Shown one piece after another: positions 1 to 7,780 of a DNA stretch of 56,178 nt. Made by a program: the position numbers and the translations under genes. Origin of the DNA: Planctomycetaceae bacterium (lineage in GTDB: Bacteria > Planctomycetota > Planctomycetia > Planctomycetales > Planctomycetaceae); NCBI GenBank assembly GCA_020426505.1, contig JAGQPX010000043.1, positions 1-56,178 of the forward strand, given 5' to 3'. Numbering within the stretch: the first letter of the stretch is position 1; each line of letters starts with the position of its first letter. A model generated the notes under the pieces. That model saw nothing but the letters and a program-made list of their open reading frames with translations, ran no database searches and had not been told where the DNA came from.

Positions 1-506
1 CCGGCATGTTCTTTATGGTGGGCGTGGTCTACGACCGCGTGCATCACCGCAACCTGAATGAGTTCGGCGGCCTGATGCAGATCATGCCGCACTACAGTGC
101 CTTGGCGATTGTGATCTTCTTCGCTGGCTTGGGACTCCCCGGACTGTGCGGGTTCATCGGCGAAGTCATGACGGTGCTGGCAACGTGGAACTACAGTCCC
201 TTGCTGGCCATCATCGCGGCTGCCGGGGTCATCCTCACGGCCGGCTACATCCTCTGGACCATTCAGCGGGTTTACCTCGGTCCCGACTACAAAGGTCCTC
301 ACAAGGAAGCACTCGTCCCGATCAACAGCCGAGAAGCCTCCGTGGCGTATGTACTGGCGATTCTGGCGGTCATCCTCGGAGTATATCCCGAACTGATGTT
401 CGGCATCATGCGGGAGTCGATCGCGAACCTGACAGTCAATCTCACGGCAGGATACGAGGCCGTCCAAGGAGCCGGCGAGCAACTCGGCGCCATCCTCAAC
501 AAGTAA
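1..506 (+). CDS. nuoM: NADH-quinone oxidoreductase subunit M, C-terminal part (5' cut by window edge)
   Basis: Only the last ~167 codons are visible; the frame is open to the left edge, so the start lies outside the window. The fragment has three strongly hydrophobic segments, around the motifs GLGLPGLCGFIGE, GVILTAGYILW and YVLAILAVILGVYPE. These are typical of the last helices of the proton-pumping NuoM/MrpD-like subunit of complex I. The motif LPGLCGFIGE matches the conserved loop of NuoM/NuoL proteins (family knowledge). NuoN follows 74 nt downstream, the usual nuo operon order (L-M-N). Expected role: antiporter-like proton channel in the inner membrane, coupled to NADH:quinone electron transfer. 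Confidence 0.93.
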   Translation, partial: GMFFMVGVVYDRVHHRNLNEFGGLMQIMPHYSALAIVIFFAGLGLPGLCGFIGEVMTVLATWNYSPLLAIIAAAGVILTAGYILWTIQRVYLGPDYKGPHKEALVPINSREASVAYVLAILAVILGVYPELMFGIMRESIANLTVNLTAGYEAVQGAGEQLGAILNK

Positions 507-580
507 AGAACCCTCGAACCACTCATCAGACGCACAACTCTGATTACTATCAACTGAAAACTGACGACTCACAACACTTC

Positions 581-2281
581 ATGTCCGTTACCGAAATCCT
601 CAACGGTTTGATCTACGGCGACCTCACTCGTTCGATTGAGGTGTTCTGCCCGGAGGTGTTGCTGTGCGTCACCGTGGTCTCGCTGCTGCTGCTGCGGCTG
701 TTTAACTGTGATCAGAAGATTCCACCGTTTTTCATCGCGCTCGGCGGTTCGGTGCTGGCGTTTGTGACGGTGCTGCTGCAGTTCGTGTTCTTCACGACCG
801 GCGGCGGCGAGACGAATCTGGGTGTGGTGGAGTCACTGTTCGGCCTCCTCCAACTGACGGAGGCAGGCGTCGGGTCGCCCGGTGAGCTGTTCACCGGCCT
901 GTTGATGCACGATGCGTTCACCTTGTTCTTCAGGTTAGGCCTCACGTTCTTCCTCGTGATGGTCGTGGCATTGACCACCCTCACCGGCATTCCCGACAAC
1001 GAGGACGGCCCGGACTTCTACACACTCCTCATTGGCTCGACCATCGGCATGATGGTCGCCACGAGTGCGAACCATCTGTTGATGTTGTTCCTCGGCGTCG
1101 AGATGATGAGTGTGCCCAGCTATGTGATGGTCGGCTTCCTCAAAGGCCGTCGGTCAAGCAGTGAGGCGGCTCTCAAGTATGTTGTTTATGGGGCCGGCAC
1201 GGCGGGCGTGATGCTTTACGGTTTGAGCCTCATCGCAGGGCTCCTCGGCACGGCTGAGTTCGCAGAGTTGGGTCCGCGCCTTGCGTACCTCATCGGCGAA
1301 GGCGGCGTTTCTCTCTCGAATCCAAACATCGTACTTACGCTGCTCGGCGTGATGATGGTACTCGTCGGACTGGCCTTCAAACTGTCACTCGTCCCGTTCC
1401 ATTTCTGGTGCCCGGATGCGTTTGAAGGGGCTCCGGCCGAGATTGGCGGGTTCCTGTCGGTCGCATCCAAGGCGGCTGCGTTTGCATTGCTCGTTCGGTT
1501 CCTGCTCGCCATGACGGCATCGGGTGGCGGGGAATTGGAAGCGATGAACCTTTACCTCGGTTTGGCCCTGGGAGCATTAGCCGCGGTGACGATGACGTTC
1601 GGCAACCTCGCGGCCTATGGACAAACGAATGTCAAACGACTGCTCGCCTACTCGACGATCGCTCATGCGGGATACATGCTGATGGCCGTCGCAGCGATGC
1701 TGGTCATCACCAACGCAGACGAATCAGCCGGTTGGACAGCCGCTCAAATGCAGGATGGTGCTGCCCGGTGCATCGAAGGGCTAATGTACTATCTGGCCGT
1801 CTACCTGTTCATGAATCTCGCCGCCTTCGCGATCGTCGCTCTCATTCGGAACGAAACGTTCACCGAGGAGATTGAAGGCTACAACGGACTGGCTCATCAC
1901 AGCGCGACGATGTCGGTCCTGTGCGTCTGCATGGGGATTGCGATGTTCAGCCTGCTTGGGATGCCTCCGTTCGGCGGGTTTTTCGCTAAGCTGTTGATTT
2001 TTGCCTCGGTGTGGAACGCCGGATCCATTCACTGGCTGATGTGGGCGTTGGTGGCGATCGCCGGTTTGAACACCATCTTCAGTCTGTTCTATTACCTCAG
2101 AGTGCTGAAGGCGATGTTCATCGCACCGCGTCCTGAGGGGGCGCGCACGATCGAGCTGCCCGCTTACTCAAGTGCCTATGTTCTGGTGATTACGATTCCC
2201 ATTCTCTTGATGGGAGCGTCTCCTTTGCAGAATAATCTCTCGGCGACCGCCCGGTATGTGGCGTCGGTGTTGTTCCCGTAA
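581..2281 (+). CDS. nuoN: NADH-quinone oxidoreductase subunit N
   Basis: 566 aa with about 14 hydrophobic segments, as expected for NuoN. Diagnostic stretches are LFLGVEMMSVPSYVMVGF, ALKYVVYGAGTAGVMLYG (Lys in the discontinuous helix), KLSLVPFHFWCPDAFEGAP and KRLLAYSTIAHAGYMLM, all hallmarks of the proton-translocating antiporter-like complex I subunits. The reading frame is open much further upstream (to 146), but that extension overlaps nuoM in another frame and is not protein-like. The ATG at 581 (MSVTEIL) gives the normal N-terminus. No strong Shine-Dalgarno is visible before it. It is the last nuo gene here; the next gene is unrelated. Confidence 0.95.
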   Translation: MSVTEILNGLIYGDLTRSIEVFCPEVLLCVTVVSLLLLRLFNCDQKIPPFFIALGGSVLAFVTVLLQFVFFTTGGGETNLGVVESLFGLLQLTEAGVGSPGELFTGLLMHDAFTLFFRLGLTFFLVMVVALTTLTGIPDNEDGPDFYTLLIGSTIGMMVATSANHLLMLFLGVEMMSVPSYVMVGFLKGRRSSSEAALKYVVYGAGTAGVMLYGLSLIAGLLGTAEFAELGPRLAYLIGEGGVSLSNPNIVLTLLGVMMVLVGLAFKLSLVPFHFWCPDAFEGAPAEIGGFLSVASKAAAFALLVRFLLAMTASGGGELEAMNLYLGLALGALAAVTMTFGNLAAYGQTNVKRLLAYSTIAHAGYMLMAVAAMLVITNADESAGWTAAQMQDGAARCIEGLMYYLAVYLFMNLAAFAIVALIRNETFTEEIEGYNGLAHHSATMSVLCVCMGIAMFSLLGMPPFGGFFAKLLIFASVWNAGSIHWLMWALVAIAGLNTIFSLFYYLRVLKAMFIAPRPEGARTIELPAYSSAYVLVITIPILLMGASPLQNNLSATARYVASVLFP

Positions 2282-2316
2282 CCCGTCCTGATTCGCCCCG
2301 ATTGAGTTCTCCACGG

Positions 2317-2745
2317 ATGCTGATGGCTGAGACCAAGATCAGTTCGCAACTGAACGACCTGCTGATTCAGATCGGCCGGAGCTTTCTGCAGTACGTCGAC
2401 GAGAGTTGGCCATGGGTGTCGACCGCTGAGCAGGAGTCGCGACAGACACTCGAGGATCTGGCAGCCAATCAGCGTGAGTCGGTCGGCGCATTGGCCCGCC
2501 TGCTGAATGAGTATGGCCACTTCATCGACTTCGGCACATACCCCACGGTTTACACCAGTCTGCATTACGTCGACGTGGAATTCCTGCTCGATCAACTGGA
2601 GCAGAATCAGGCAATGATCGTCAAGGTGTGCGAATCAACCGCCACGACTGTGCAGTCGGACTCCGTGTCTGCGAATCTGCTGCGAGACATCGCCATCGCT
2701 GAGCAGCGACGTCTGGACGAGCTCCGCAAGTTGGCGGCCAAATAA
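2317..2745 (+). CDS. small helical protein of unknown function downstream of nuoN
   Basis: About 142 aa from the ATG at 2317. A TTG at 2302 and another ATG at 2323 are alternatives, and none has a clear ribosome binding site. The sequence is almost entirely predicted helix, with regular heptads (SSQLNDLLIQIGRSFLQYV, LLDQLEQNQAMIVKVCES, IAEQRRLDELRKLAAK) and no signal peptide or membrane segment. The overall look is a four-helix, ferritin-like bundle, but I do not see the paired ExxH iron ligands that would establish a ferritin. It starts about 35 nt after nuoN and could be co-transcribed with it. Function unknown. Confidence 0.7.
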   Translation: MLMAETKISSQLNDLLIQIGRSFLQYVDESWPWVSTAEQESRQTLEDLAANQRESVGALARLLNEYGHFIDFGTYPTVYTSLHYVDVEFLLDQLEQNQAMIVKVCESTATTVQSDSVSANLLRDIAIAEQRRLDELRKLAAK

Positions 2746-2920
2746 CACGCATGTTGCTCGTGGATCAGTCTAACGAGGGAACATATCTCAATGGGTGGAA
2801 TGCTCTCACGCTGGTAGGCGGGTGAGCATGTTTTTCATACCGGTCCGGACCATGGCGACCCGGCTATCGCCGTGACGCCATGCCACCCAATCGCAAACTG
2901 CCCCACTCCCCGGGTGTCCC

Positions 2921-3691
2921 ATGCTGATCGACACGCACGCGCATCTTGACGAGCAGACGTTCGACGTTGACCGAGAAGAAGTTCTCCAGCGGGCTGCCGA
3001 TGCAGGCGTCGAGCGCATTCTGACGATCGGCATCAACGTCGCCACGAGTCGGGCAGCAGTCGAACTGGCCGAACAGTACGAGATGCTCTCCGCAGTCGTC
3101 GGCATCCAGCCGAACTATGTTCACGACGTGCAGCCGGGCGACTGGGAGGTGATTGAAGAACTCGTGACGCATCCGCAGGTCGTGGGCATCGGCGAGACCG
3201 GACTCGATCGCTACTGGGACTACGCACCGATCGACCTGCAACGGGAGTATTTCGACCGGCACCTTGACCTCTCACGACGGGTCAACAAACCATTCGTGGT
3301 GCACTGTCGCGAGGCGGAAGCAGACGTTGTCGAACAACTCCGGCGGGCTTCGGATGTTGGCTCACTCAATGGTGTGATGCACTCGTTCTGTGGTGATGCG
3401 GATGTCGCTGAGGCATGTCTGGAAATGGGCATGCATATTTCATTTGCTGGCATGGTCACCTACAAAAAAAGCGATGCCCTCAGAGCCGTCGCGGCCAGAG
3501 TACCGCACGACCGATTGCTGGTTGAGACCGATGCCCCCTACCTGTCTCCCGTCCCCTTGCGAGGTAAGAGAAACGAGCCTGCAAACGTCACGCATACCGC
3601 AAAATGTGTCGCCCAGCAGACAGGCTTGTCTCTGGAAAGATTGTCTGCCATCACAACAGCAAACGCTCGGAATCTGTTCTTACTTCCATAA
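2921..3691 (+). CDS. TatD family metal-dependent hydrolase / DNase
   Basis: 256 aa, the usual TatD length. Metal-binding motifs are in order: DTHAHLD at the N-terminus (two His), GIGETGLDRYWD (Glu ligand), VVHCREAEADV (His), GVMHSFCGD (His) and LVETDAPYLSP (Asp). This is the classical amidohydrolase-fold TatD pattern, with Mg/Mn-dependent 3'-5' exonuclease or deoxyribonuclease activity in characterised members. The start MLIDTHAHLD matches the family N-terminus exactly. It is followed after 14 nt by a small membrane protein gene on the same strand. The family is often involved in DNA repair or quality control; the exact substrate cannot be told from sequence. Confidence 0.93.
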   Translation: MLIDTHAHLDEQTFDVDREEVLQRAADAGVERILTIGINVATSRAAVELAEQYEMLSAVVGIQPNYVHDVQPGDWEVIEELVTHPQVVGIGETGLDRYWDYAPIDLQREYFDRHLDLSRRVNKPFVVHCREAEADVVEQLRRASDVGSLNGVMHSFCGDADVAEACLEMGMHISFAGMVTYKKSDALRAVAARVPHDRLLVETDAPYLSPVPLRGKRNEPANVTHTAKCVAQQTGLSLERLSAITTANARNLFLLP

Positions 3692-3705
3692 TCAGGGGTT
3701 CCGCG

Positions 3706-4125
3706 ATGTGGATTTGGGCGATCGTGGCTGTCACGGTTGGAGCAGGTTTGTTGTCGATTTACGGTGCCTGGGACACGCGGAAAGACATCCTATCAGGACG
3801 CCCGAGCTACGCCTCGCTCGTTGACTACACTGGGATTTCACGCCCGGAAGAACTCATTGCCAAGTTTGGCGAATATAACGCAGAGGGGCGTTTTGAGCTC
3901 AGCGATGATGAATGCTCTCGTCTTCCACGCAAGCGGTGGGTCATACTGATGGACCAACCAAAACTCGACCTTGCTCTGATTATCTCGTCGATCATGGGAG
4001 GCATCCTGAATCACTGGTCACATCCGATCGGCTTGTTCCTGGTGCTCGCGACATCTGTCTGGATGCTGCTGAGTTATGCCGTTGCAGGGTGGGTCGTCAT
4101 GCAGCATCCGCACCTTCGCGAGTAA
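3706..4125 (+). CDS. small membrane protein, unknown function
   Basis: 139 aa from the ATG at 3706 (MWIWAIVAVTVGAGLLSIYG). An upstream in-frame start exists at 3604 but overlaps the TatD gene. One transmembrane helix lies at the N-terminus. A soluble stretch of about 70 residues (YTGISRPEELIAKFGEYN) follows, then a second hydrophobic region near the C-terminus (LDLALIISSIMGGILNHW and LFLVLATSVWMLLSYAVAGW), giving two or three more membrane spans. No recognised domain. It begins 14 nt after tatD and may share its transcript. Confidence 0.65.
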   Translation: MWIWAIVAVTVGAGLLSIYGAWDTRKDILSGRPSYASLVDYTGISRPEELIAKFGEYNAEGRFELSDDECSRLPRKRWVILMDQPKLDLALIISSIMGGILNHWSHPIGLFLVLATSVWMLLSYAVAGWVVMQHPHLRE

Positions 4126-4197
4126 TCAGACGGTTCGTTTCACCTGCCATTCGCATCGGCTACACTCCCTGAACACAGAAAGGAGTCGAACTCTCGG

Positions 4198-4527
4198 ATG
4201 GCGTTTCTGGACGAACTACGACATGCCTTTGCCGTTGAGCCCGCGGGATCGGTGGAGCCGACGGAATCGCAGCGCGTGTTGATCGACCGGCTCTGCCAGG
4301 AGATCGCGCGGCGTGGGCTGACGACTCCGGCAATTGTCTATCTTGAGATGTCGCGGCCACTTGGTTTCGTCACGGCTCAGGCGATCCACTTCTTTTCCCC
4401 CATCATCAGCCTGTTCACCGATCAACAGGGGCACCGCAAGTTCGCTGAGTTCCTGGAGCACCGTGGGGCGATCGACTATCTGCTCGATCGGCTGGAGGCC
4501 CTTGACCGGGATGATTCACCGCGGTGA
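4198..4527 (+). CDS. conserved-looking small protein of unknown function preceding the MutL-like ATPase
   Basis: 109 aa, ATG start with GAAAGGAG about 10 nt upstream, a good ribosome binding site. The protein is soluble and mainly helical, with a central stretch IVYLEMSRPLGFVTAQAIHF followed by FSPIISLFTDQQGHRKF. That middle part is moderately hydrophobic and could lie on a membrane or a partner protein. The stop codon overlaps the GTG start of the following ATPase gene (GTGA), so the two are probably translationally coupled. I do not recognise the family; the coupling suggests an accessory role for the downstream ATPase. Confidence 0.72.
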   Translation: MAFLDELRHAFAVEPAGSVEPTESQRVLIDRLCQEIARRGLTTPAIVYLEMSRPLGFVTAQAIHFFSPIISLFTDQQGHRKFAEFLEHRGAIDYLLDRLEALDRDDSPR

Positions 4528-6374
4528 AAGAAACGATGACCAAACTCAATCCCGATCAGATCAACGTCATTCTCGCAACGGACTGCGGGAGCACGACGAC
4601 CAAAGCGATTCTGATTCAGAAGATCGACGGCCAGTATCGTCAGACGTTTCGCGGCGAGGCACCGACGACAGTGGAGCAGCCGGTTGCGGATGTGACGGTG
4701 GGGGTCGTCAATGCTGCGACCGAGGTCGGCGAACTGGCAGGACGTCGGCTCGTCGATGAGAGCGGCAAGATCATTCGCCCAGCGAAACCGGCCAGCGATG
4801 GGCAGCCGCCCGAGGGGTGTGACATCTACATCTCGACGTCGTCAGCCGGTGGCGGTCTGCAGATGCTGGTGACGGGCGTCGTCCGGGAGATGACGGCCGC
4901 CTCGGCGAAGCGGGCGGCGCTCGGGGCAGGGGCCATTGTGATGGACACCATTGCATCGAACGATCGCCGCAAACCGCATGAGCAGATTCAGCGGATTCGT
5001 GAGCTCCGGCCGGACATGATCCTGATGGCGGGTGGCACGGACGGCGGGACGGTTGAGCATGTGGTGCAGATTGCTGAACTGATCGCCCCGGCCAAGCCGC
5101 AGCCTCGGTTCGGGTCGGGATACCGCATGCCGGTCATCTATGCGGGGAACAAGGAGGCCGCCAAATACGTTGACGAAACGTTCGATGAGTCGGTCGAGTT
5201 AACGGTCGTTGAGAACATCCGCCCCGTATTGGAACGCGAGAACCTCGGCCCGGCTCGCGATCAGATTCACGATGTGTTCCTCGAACACGTAATGGCTCAT
5301 GCTCCCGGGTACGACAAACTGATCGACTGGACCGATGCCCCCATCATGCCCACACCGGGTGCGGTCGGCGACATCCTGCAGGAGATCGCCAAAGCGCGGG
5401 GCATCAACGTGGTCGGAGTCGATATCGGCGGCGCGACGACCGACATGTTCAGCGTGTTCGATGGTCCGGATGGCGAGCCGGTGTTCAACCGCACGGTGAG
5501 TGCGAACCTCGGTATGAGCTACTCGATCTCGAACGTCTGTGCGGAGGCGGGGATGCCCAGCGTGTTGCGGTGGGTTCACTTCGACATGGACGAACGCGAA
5601 TTGCGAAACCGCGTCAAAAACAAAATGATCCGTCCGACGACGATTCCGCAGACGCTGGAAGCACTTGTGTTTGAGCAAGCCGTTTCGCGGGAGGCACTGC
5701 GGCTGGCATACATTCAGCACCGGGAGTTCGCGACAACACTCAAGGGCGTGCAGCAACAGAGAACCGTCGGCGACACGTTCGCCCAGCAGAAGAGCGGGCA
5801 GAGCATTGTTGACAACATGAAGCTTGATCTCATGGTCGCCTCGGGAGGCGTCCTCTCGCATGCCCCGCGCATGGAGCAGACGGCGTCGATGCTGATCGAT
5901 GCGTTCGAGCCGGAGGGAATCACCGAACTGGCAAAGGACAGCATCTTCATGATGCCTCACCTGGGAGTACTGGCGTCGGTGCATCCACAGGCGGCACTCG
6001 AGGTGTTCGAGAAGGACTGTTTGATCTATCTGGGAACGTGCGTCGCAGCAAAGGGGCGAAGCAAGCCGGGCAAACGGTGTTTCACGTATGAGATCACAGG
6101 CTCCACACTCAACGAGCGCGGCGAGATGTCATTCGGCGAAGTCCGCCTCTTCCCACTCGGCCTCGGTGAAACGGCGAGGATCGTCGTCGAACCAGCCAGA
6201 GGTTTTGATCTTGGCAACGGCCCCGGCAAACGAGTTGAACGCGAGGTGCGGGGCGGAACGGTCGGGCTGATCCTCGACGCACGCGGGCGACCATTGATCC
6301 CGCCGGAGGACCGAGCGGAGTGTCGACGGACCGTCAAAGAGTGGTCGGAGAGTTTGAAACTGTATGAGGGATGA
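4524..6374 (+). CDS. MutL/GlmL-like ASKHA-fold ATPase (glutamate mutase MutL family)
   Basis: 616 aa from the GTG at 4524, or 612 aa from the ATG at 4536. Both start choices are weak; the GTG overlaps the previous stop. The N-terminal phosphate-1 motif ATDCGSTTTKAI and the internal phosphate-2 motif GVDIGGATTDMFSV are the ASKHA (actin/Hsp70/sugar kinase) nucleotide-binding signatures. Further family-like blocks are ILMAGGTDGGT, PTPGAVGDIL and DLMVASGGVLSHAP. This is the architecture of the protein named MutL or GlmL in clostridial glutamate mutase clusters, where it is proposed to be a chaperone or reactivase of the B12 enzyme. No GlmS or GlmE mutase subunit is visible here, so the partner is unknown. 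The downstream membrane-protein cluster is the obvious candidate context. Confidence 0.85.
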   Translation: MKETMTKLNPDQINVILATDCGSTTTKAILIQKIDGQYRQTFRGEAPTTVEQPVADVTVGVVNAATEVGELAGRRLVDESGKIIRPAKPASDGQPPEGCDIYISTSSAGGGLQMLVTGVVREMTAASAKRAALGAGAIVMDTIASNDRRKPHEQIQRIRELRPDMILMAGGTDGGTVEHVVQIAELIAPAKPQPRFGSGYRMPVIYAGNKEAAKYVDETFDESVELTVVENIRPVLERENLGPARDQIHDVFLEHVMAHAPGYDKLIDWTDAPIMPTPGAVGDILQEIAKARGINVVGVDIGGATTDMFSVFDGPDGEPVFNRTVSANLGMSYSISNVCAEAGMPSVLRWVHFDMDERELRNRVKNKMIRPTTIPQTLEALVFEQAVSREALRLAYIQHREFATTLKGVQQQRTVGDTFAQQKSGQSIVDNMKLDLMVASGGVLSHAPRMEQTASMLIDAFEPEGITELAKDSIFMMPHLGVLASVHPQAALEVFEKDCLIYLGTCVAAKGRSKPGKRCFTYEITGSTLNERGEMSFGEVRLFPLGLGETARIVVEPARGFDLGNGPGKRVEREVRGGTVGLILDARGRPLIPPEDRAECRRTVKEWSESLKLYEG

Positions 6375-6377
6375 TGG

Positions 6378-6634
6378 TCACCGCGGAGGCGCTGAGACGC
6401 GAAGGACACGCGGAGGTGGAAAAGAGGTTCGGCAAGGTTTCGGACGGAATCGGTGAACAATGAGTGACAACAACAAGGAACACAACCGGATGAGAAACGG
6501 CTCCCGCATGGATCAATTGCGAGGTATGGTTCACGTTGATCCACGGCTCGGCTCGGAAGGAGCCTCGTCCTCCCATCCTGGAGCGAGTACGACGTCCTCC
6601 GCGTCATCTCCGCGCCTCAGCGCCTCCGCGGTGA
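6378..6634. repeat. 257-bp element bounded by 34-nt imperfect inverted repeats (MITE-like)
   Basis: The left arm (6378-6411) begins TCACCGCGGAGGCGCTGAG. The right arm (6601-6634) is its reverse complement with 29 of 34 positions matching; the outer 19 positions are perfect. The interior holds no convincing gene. The right end lies 6 nt before the ATG of the next gene, and its terminal GGTGA is the only purine-rich block in ribosome-binding position. No flanking target-site duplication was established by eye. 'Mobile' is an inference from the terminal inverted repeats; it could instead be a long imperfect hairpin that attenuates read-through between the ATPase gene and the downstream genes. 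Confidence 0.7.
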
Positions 6635-6640
6635 AATAAA

Positions 6641-7777
6641 ATGGCCACAGCATACACACCCGGACTTCAAGTCACCGATCGCATGCGGTATCGCGCTCGG
6701 CGAGTGTTGCCGATTGCGGGGGATGTGCTCGTGTCGGTCGGCGATTCTGTCGCTGCACAAGATGTCGTGGCGAGGACAGAGTTGCCTGGCGATGCGACGC
6801 CGATCAATCTGGCGAACCAGTTGTCCCTCACGCCTGCTGATGTCCCCGGTTGCATGCTCAAATACGAGGGCGACCGCGTCGAAGTGGGTGACGTGCTCGC
6901 TCGGACGAAGGGCATCTTTGGGATGTTCAAGGGAGAATATGCTTCGAAGGTCGCGGGGGTGATCGAATCAGTGTCGCATGTCACCGGGCAGGTGATTGTT
7001 CGGGGAGCATCAATCCCGGTCGAAGTGCGAGCGTTTGCAACCGGCGAGGTGGTCGAGGTCATGCCGGGCGAGGGCGTGATCGTCGAAGCGGATGTGTCGT
7101 TCGTGCAGGGGATCTTCGGTATCGGCGGTGAAGCGTTCGGACCGATCGTGATGGCCTGTCACGATCACACGCAGGAGTTCACCTCCGATCTGTTGCGCGA
7201 CGACATGCGGGGAGCAGTCGTCATCGGCGGAGCCCGCATGCCGGGCGAGACGATCCGCAAAGCGATTGACACGGGCGTCTCAGCGATCGTCTCCGGAGGC
7301 ATGGATGACGCGGACCTCAAGGGTGTGCTGGGCTACGATCTGGGCGTCGCCATCACGGGCACCGAACGCATCGGACTGACGGTCATCATTACGGAAGGCT
7401 TCGGCGAGATCGCGATGGCTCAGCAGACGTTCGAGCTACTCGCCTCACGGGCCGGATCAGAAGCAGCGGTGAACGGTGCGACACAGATTCGAGCCGGCGT
7501 GCTTCGTCCTGAGATCGTGATTCCGGTCAATGCAGATGACAAAGCGAGTTCGGGCGGAGCCGCGACCAGCACTCATGTGGCGGGTGTGCTTGAAGTCGGC
7601 ACGTCGGTGCGAATCATTCGCGATCCTTACTTCGGCGTGATCGGCAACGTTGCCGGGTTGCCCTCCGAGCCGACAGTCCTCGGCAGCGGGTCAAAGGCAC
7701 GCGTCCTCGAAGTCGCCTGCGAGTCGGGCGAGAAGCTGACCGTGCCACGAGCAAACGTCGAGATCATTGGAGGATGA
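6641..7777 (+). CDS. soluble protein with barrel-sandwich (RnfC/lipoyl-like) N-terminus, unknown function
   Basis: 378 aa, no signal peptide, no membrane helix. Residues ~20-140 have Gly/Val-rich beta repeats (VLPIAGDVLVSVGDSVAAQD, then YEGDRVEVGDVLARTKG and VIVRGASIPVEVRA). They look like tandem barrel-sandwich hybrid units of the type in RnfC/NqrA or biotinyl-lipoyl carriers, but there is no obvious modifiable Lys in an MKM-type turn. The middle (~170-280; GAVVIGGARMPGETIRKAID, AIVSGGMDD) is alpha/beta. The C-terminus (EVGTSVRIIRDPYFGVIGNV) resembles a KOW/SH3-like barrel. It starts 6 nt after the inverted-repeat element and ends 3 nt before the FN3-DUF6754 gene, so it heads the five-gene run. 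Family assignment is a structural guess. Confidence 0.8.
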   Translation: MATAYTPGLQVTDRMRYRARRVLPIAGDVLVSVGDSVAAQDVVARTELPGDATPINLANQLSLTPADVPGCMLKYEGDRVEVGDVLARTKGIFGMFKGEYASKVAGVIESVSHVTGQVIVRGASIPVEVRAFATGEVVEVMPGEGVIVEADVSFVQGIFGIGGEAFGPIVMACHDHTQEFTSDLLRDDMRGAVVIGGARMPGETIRKAIDTGVSAIVSGGMDDADLKGVLGYDLGVAITGTERIGLTVIITEGFGEIAMAQQTFELLASRAGSEAAVNGATQIRAGVLRPEIVIPVNADDKASSGGAATSTHVAGVLEVGTSVRIIRDPYFGVIGNVAGLPSEPTVLGSGSKARVLEVACESGEKLTVPRANVEIIGG

Positions 7778-7780
7778 AGG

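Noticed and set aside
146..580. N-terminal extension of nuoN back to 146
   Set aside because: It overlaps nuoM in another frame and translates to Arg/His-rich non-membrane sequence; MSVTEIL at 581 is the natural NuoN start.
5199..5984. 261-codon minus-strand frame inside the MutL-like gene
   Set aside because: Very His/Arg-rich shadow translation of a well supported gene.
6378..6634. Riboswitch between the MutL-like ATPase and the next gene (a cobalamin switch was considered because of the family link to B12 enzymes)
   Set aside because: No B12-box-like conserved core was seen; the segment is explained by two long inverted-repeat arms.
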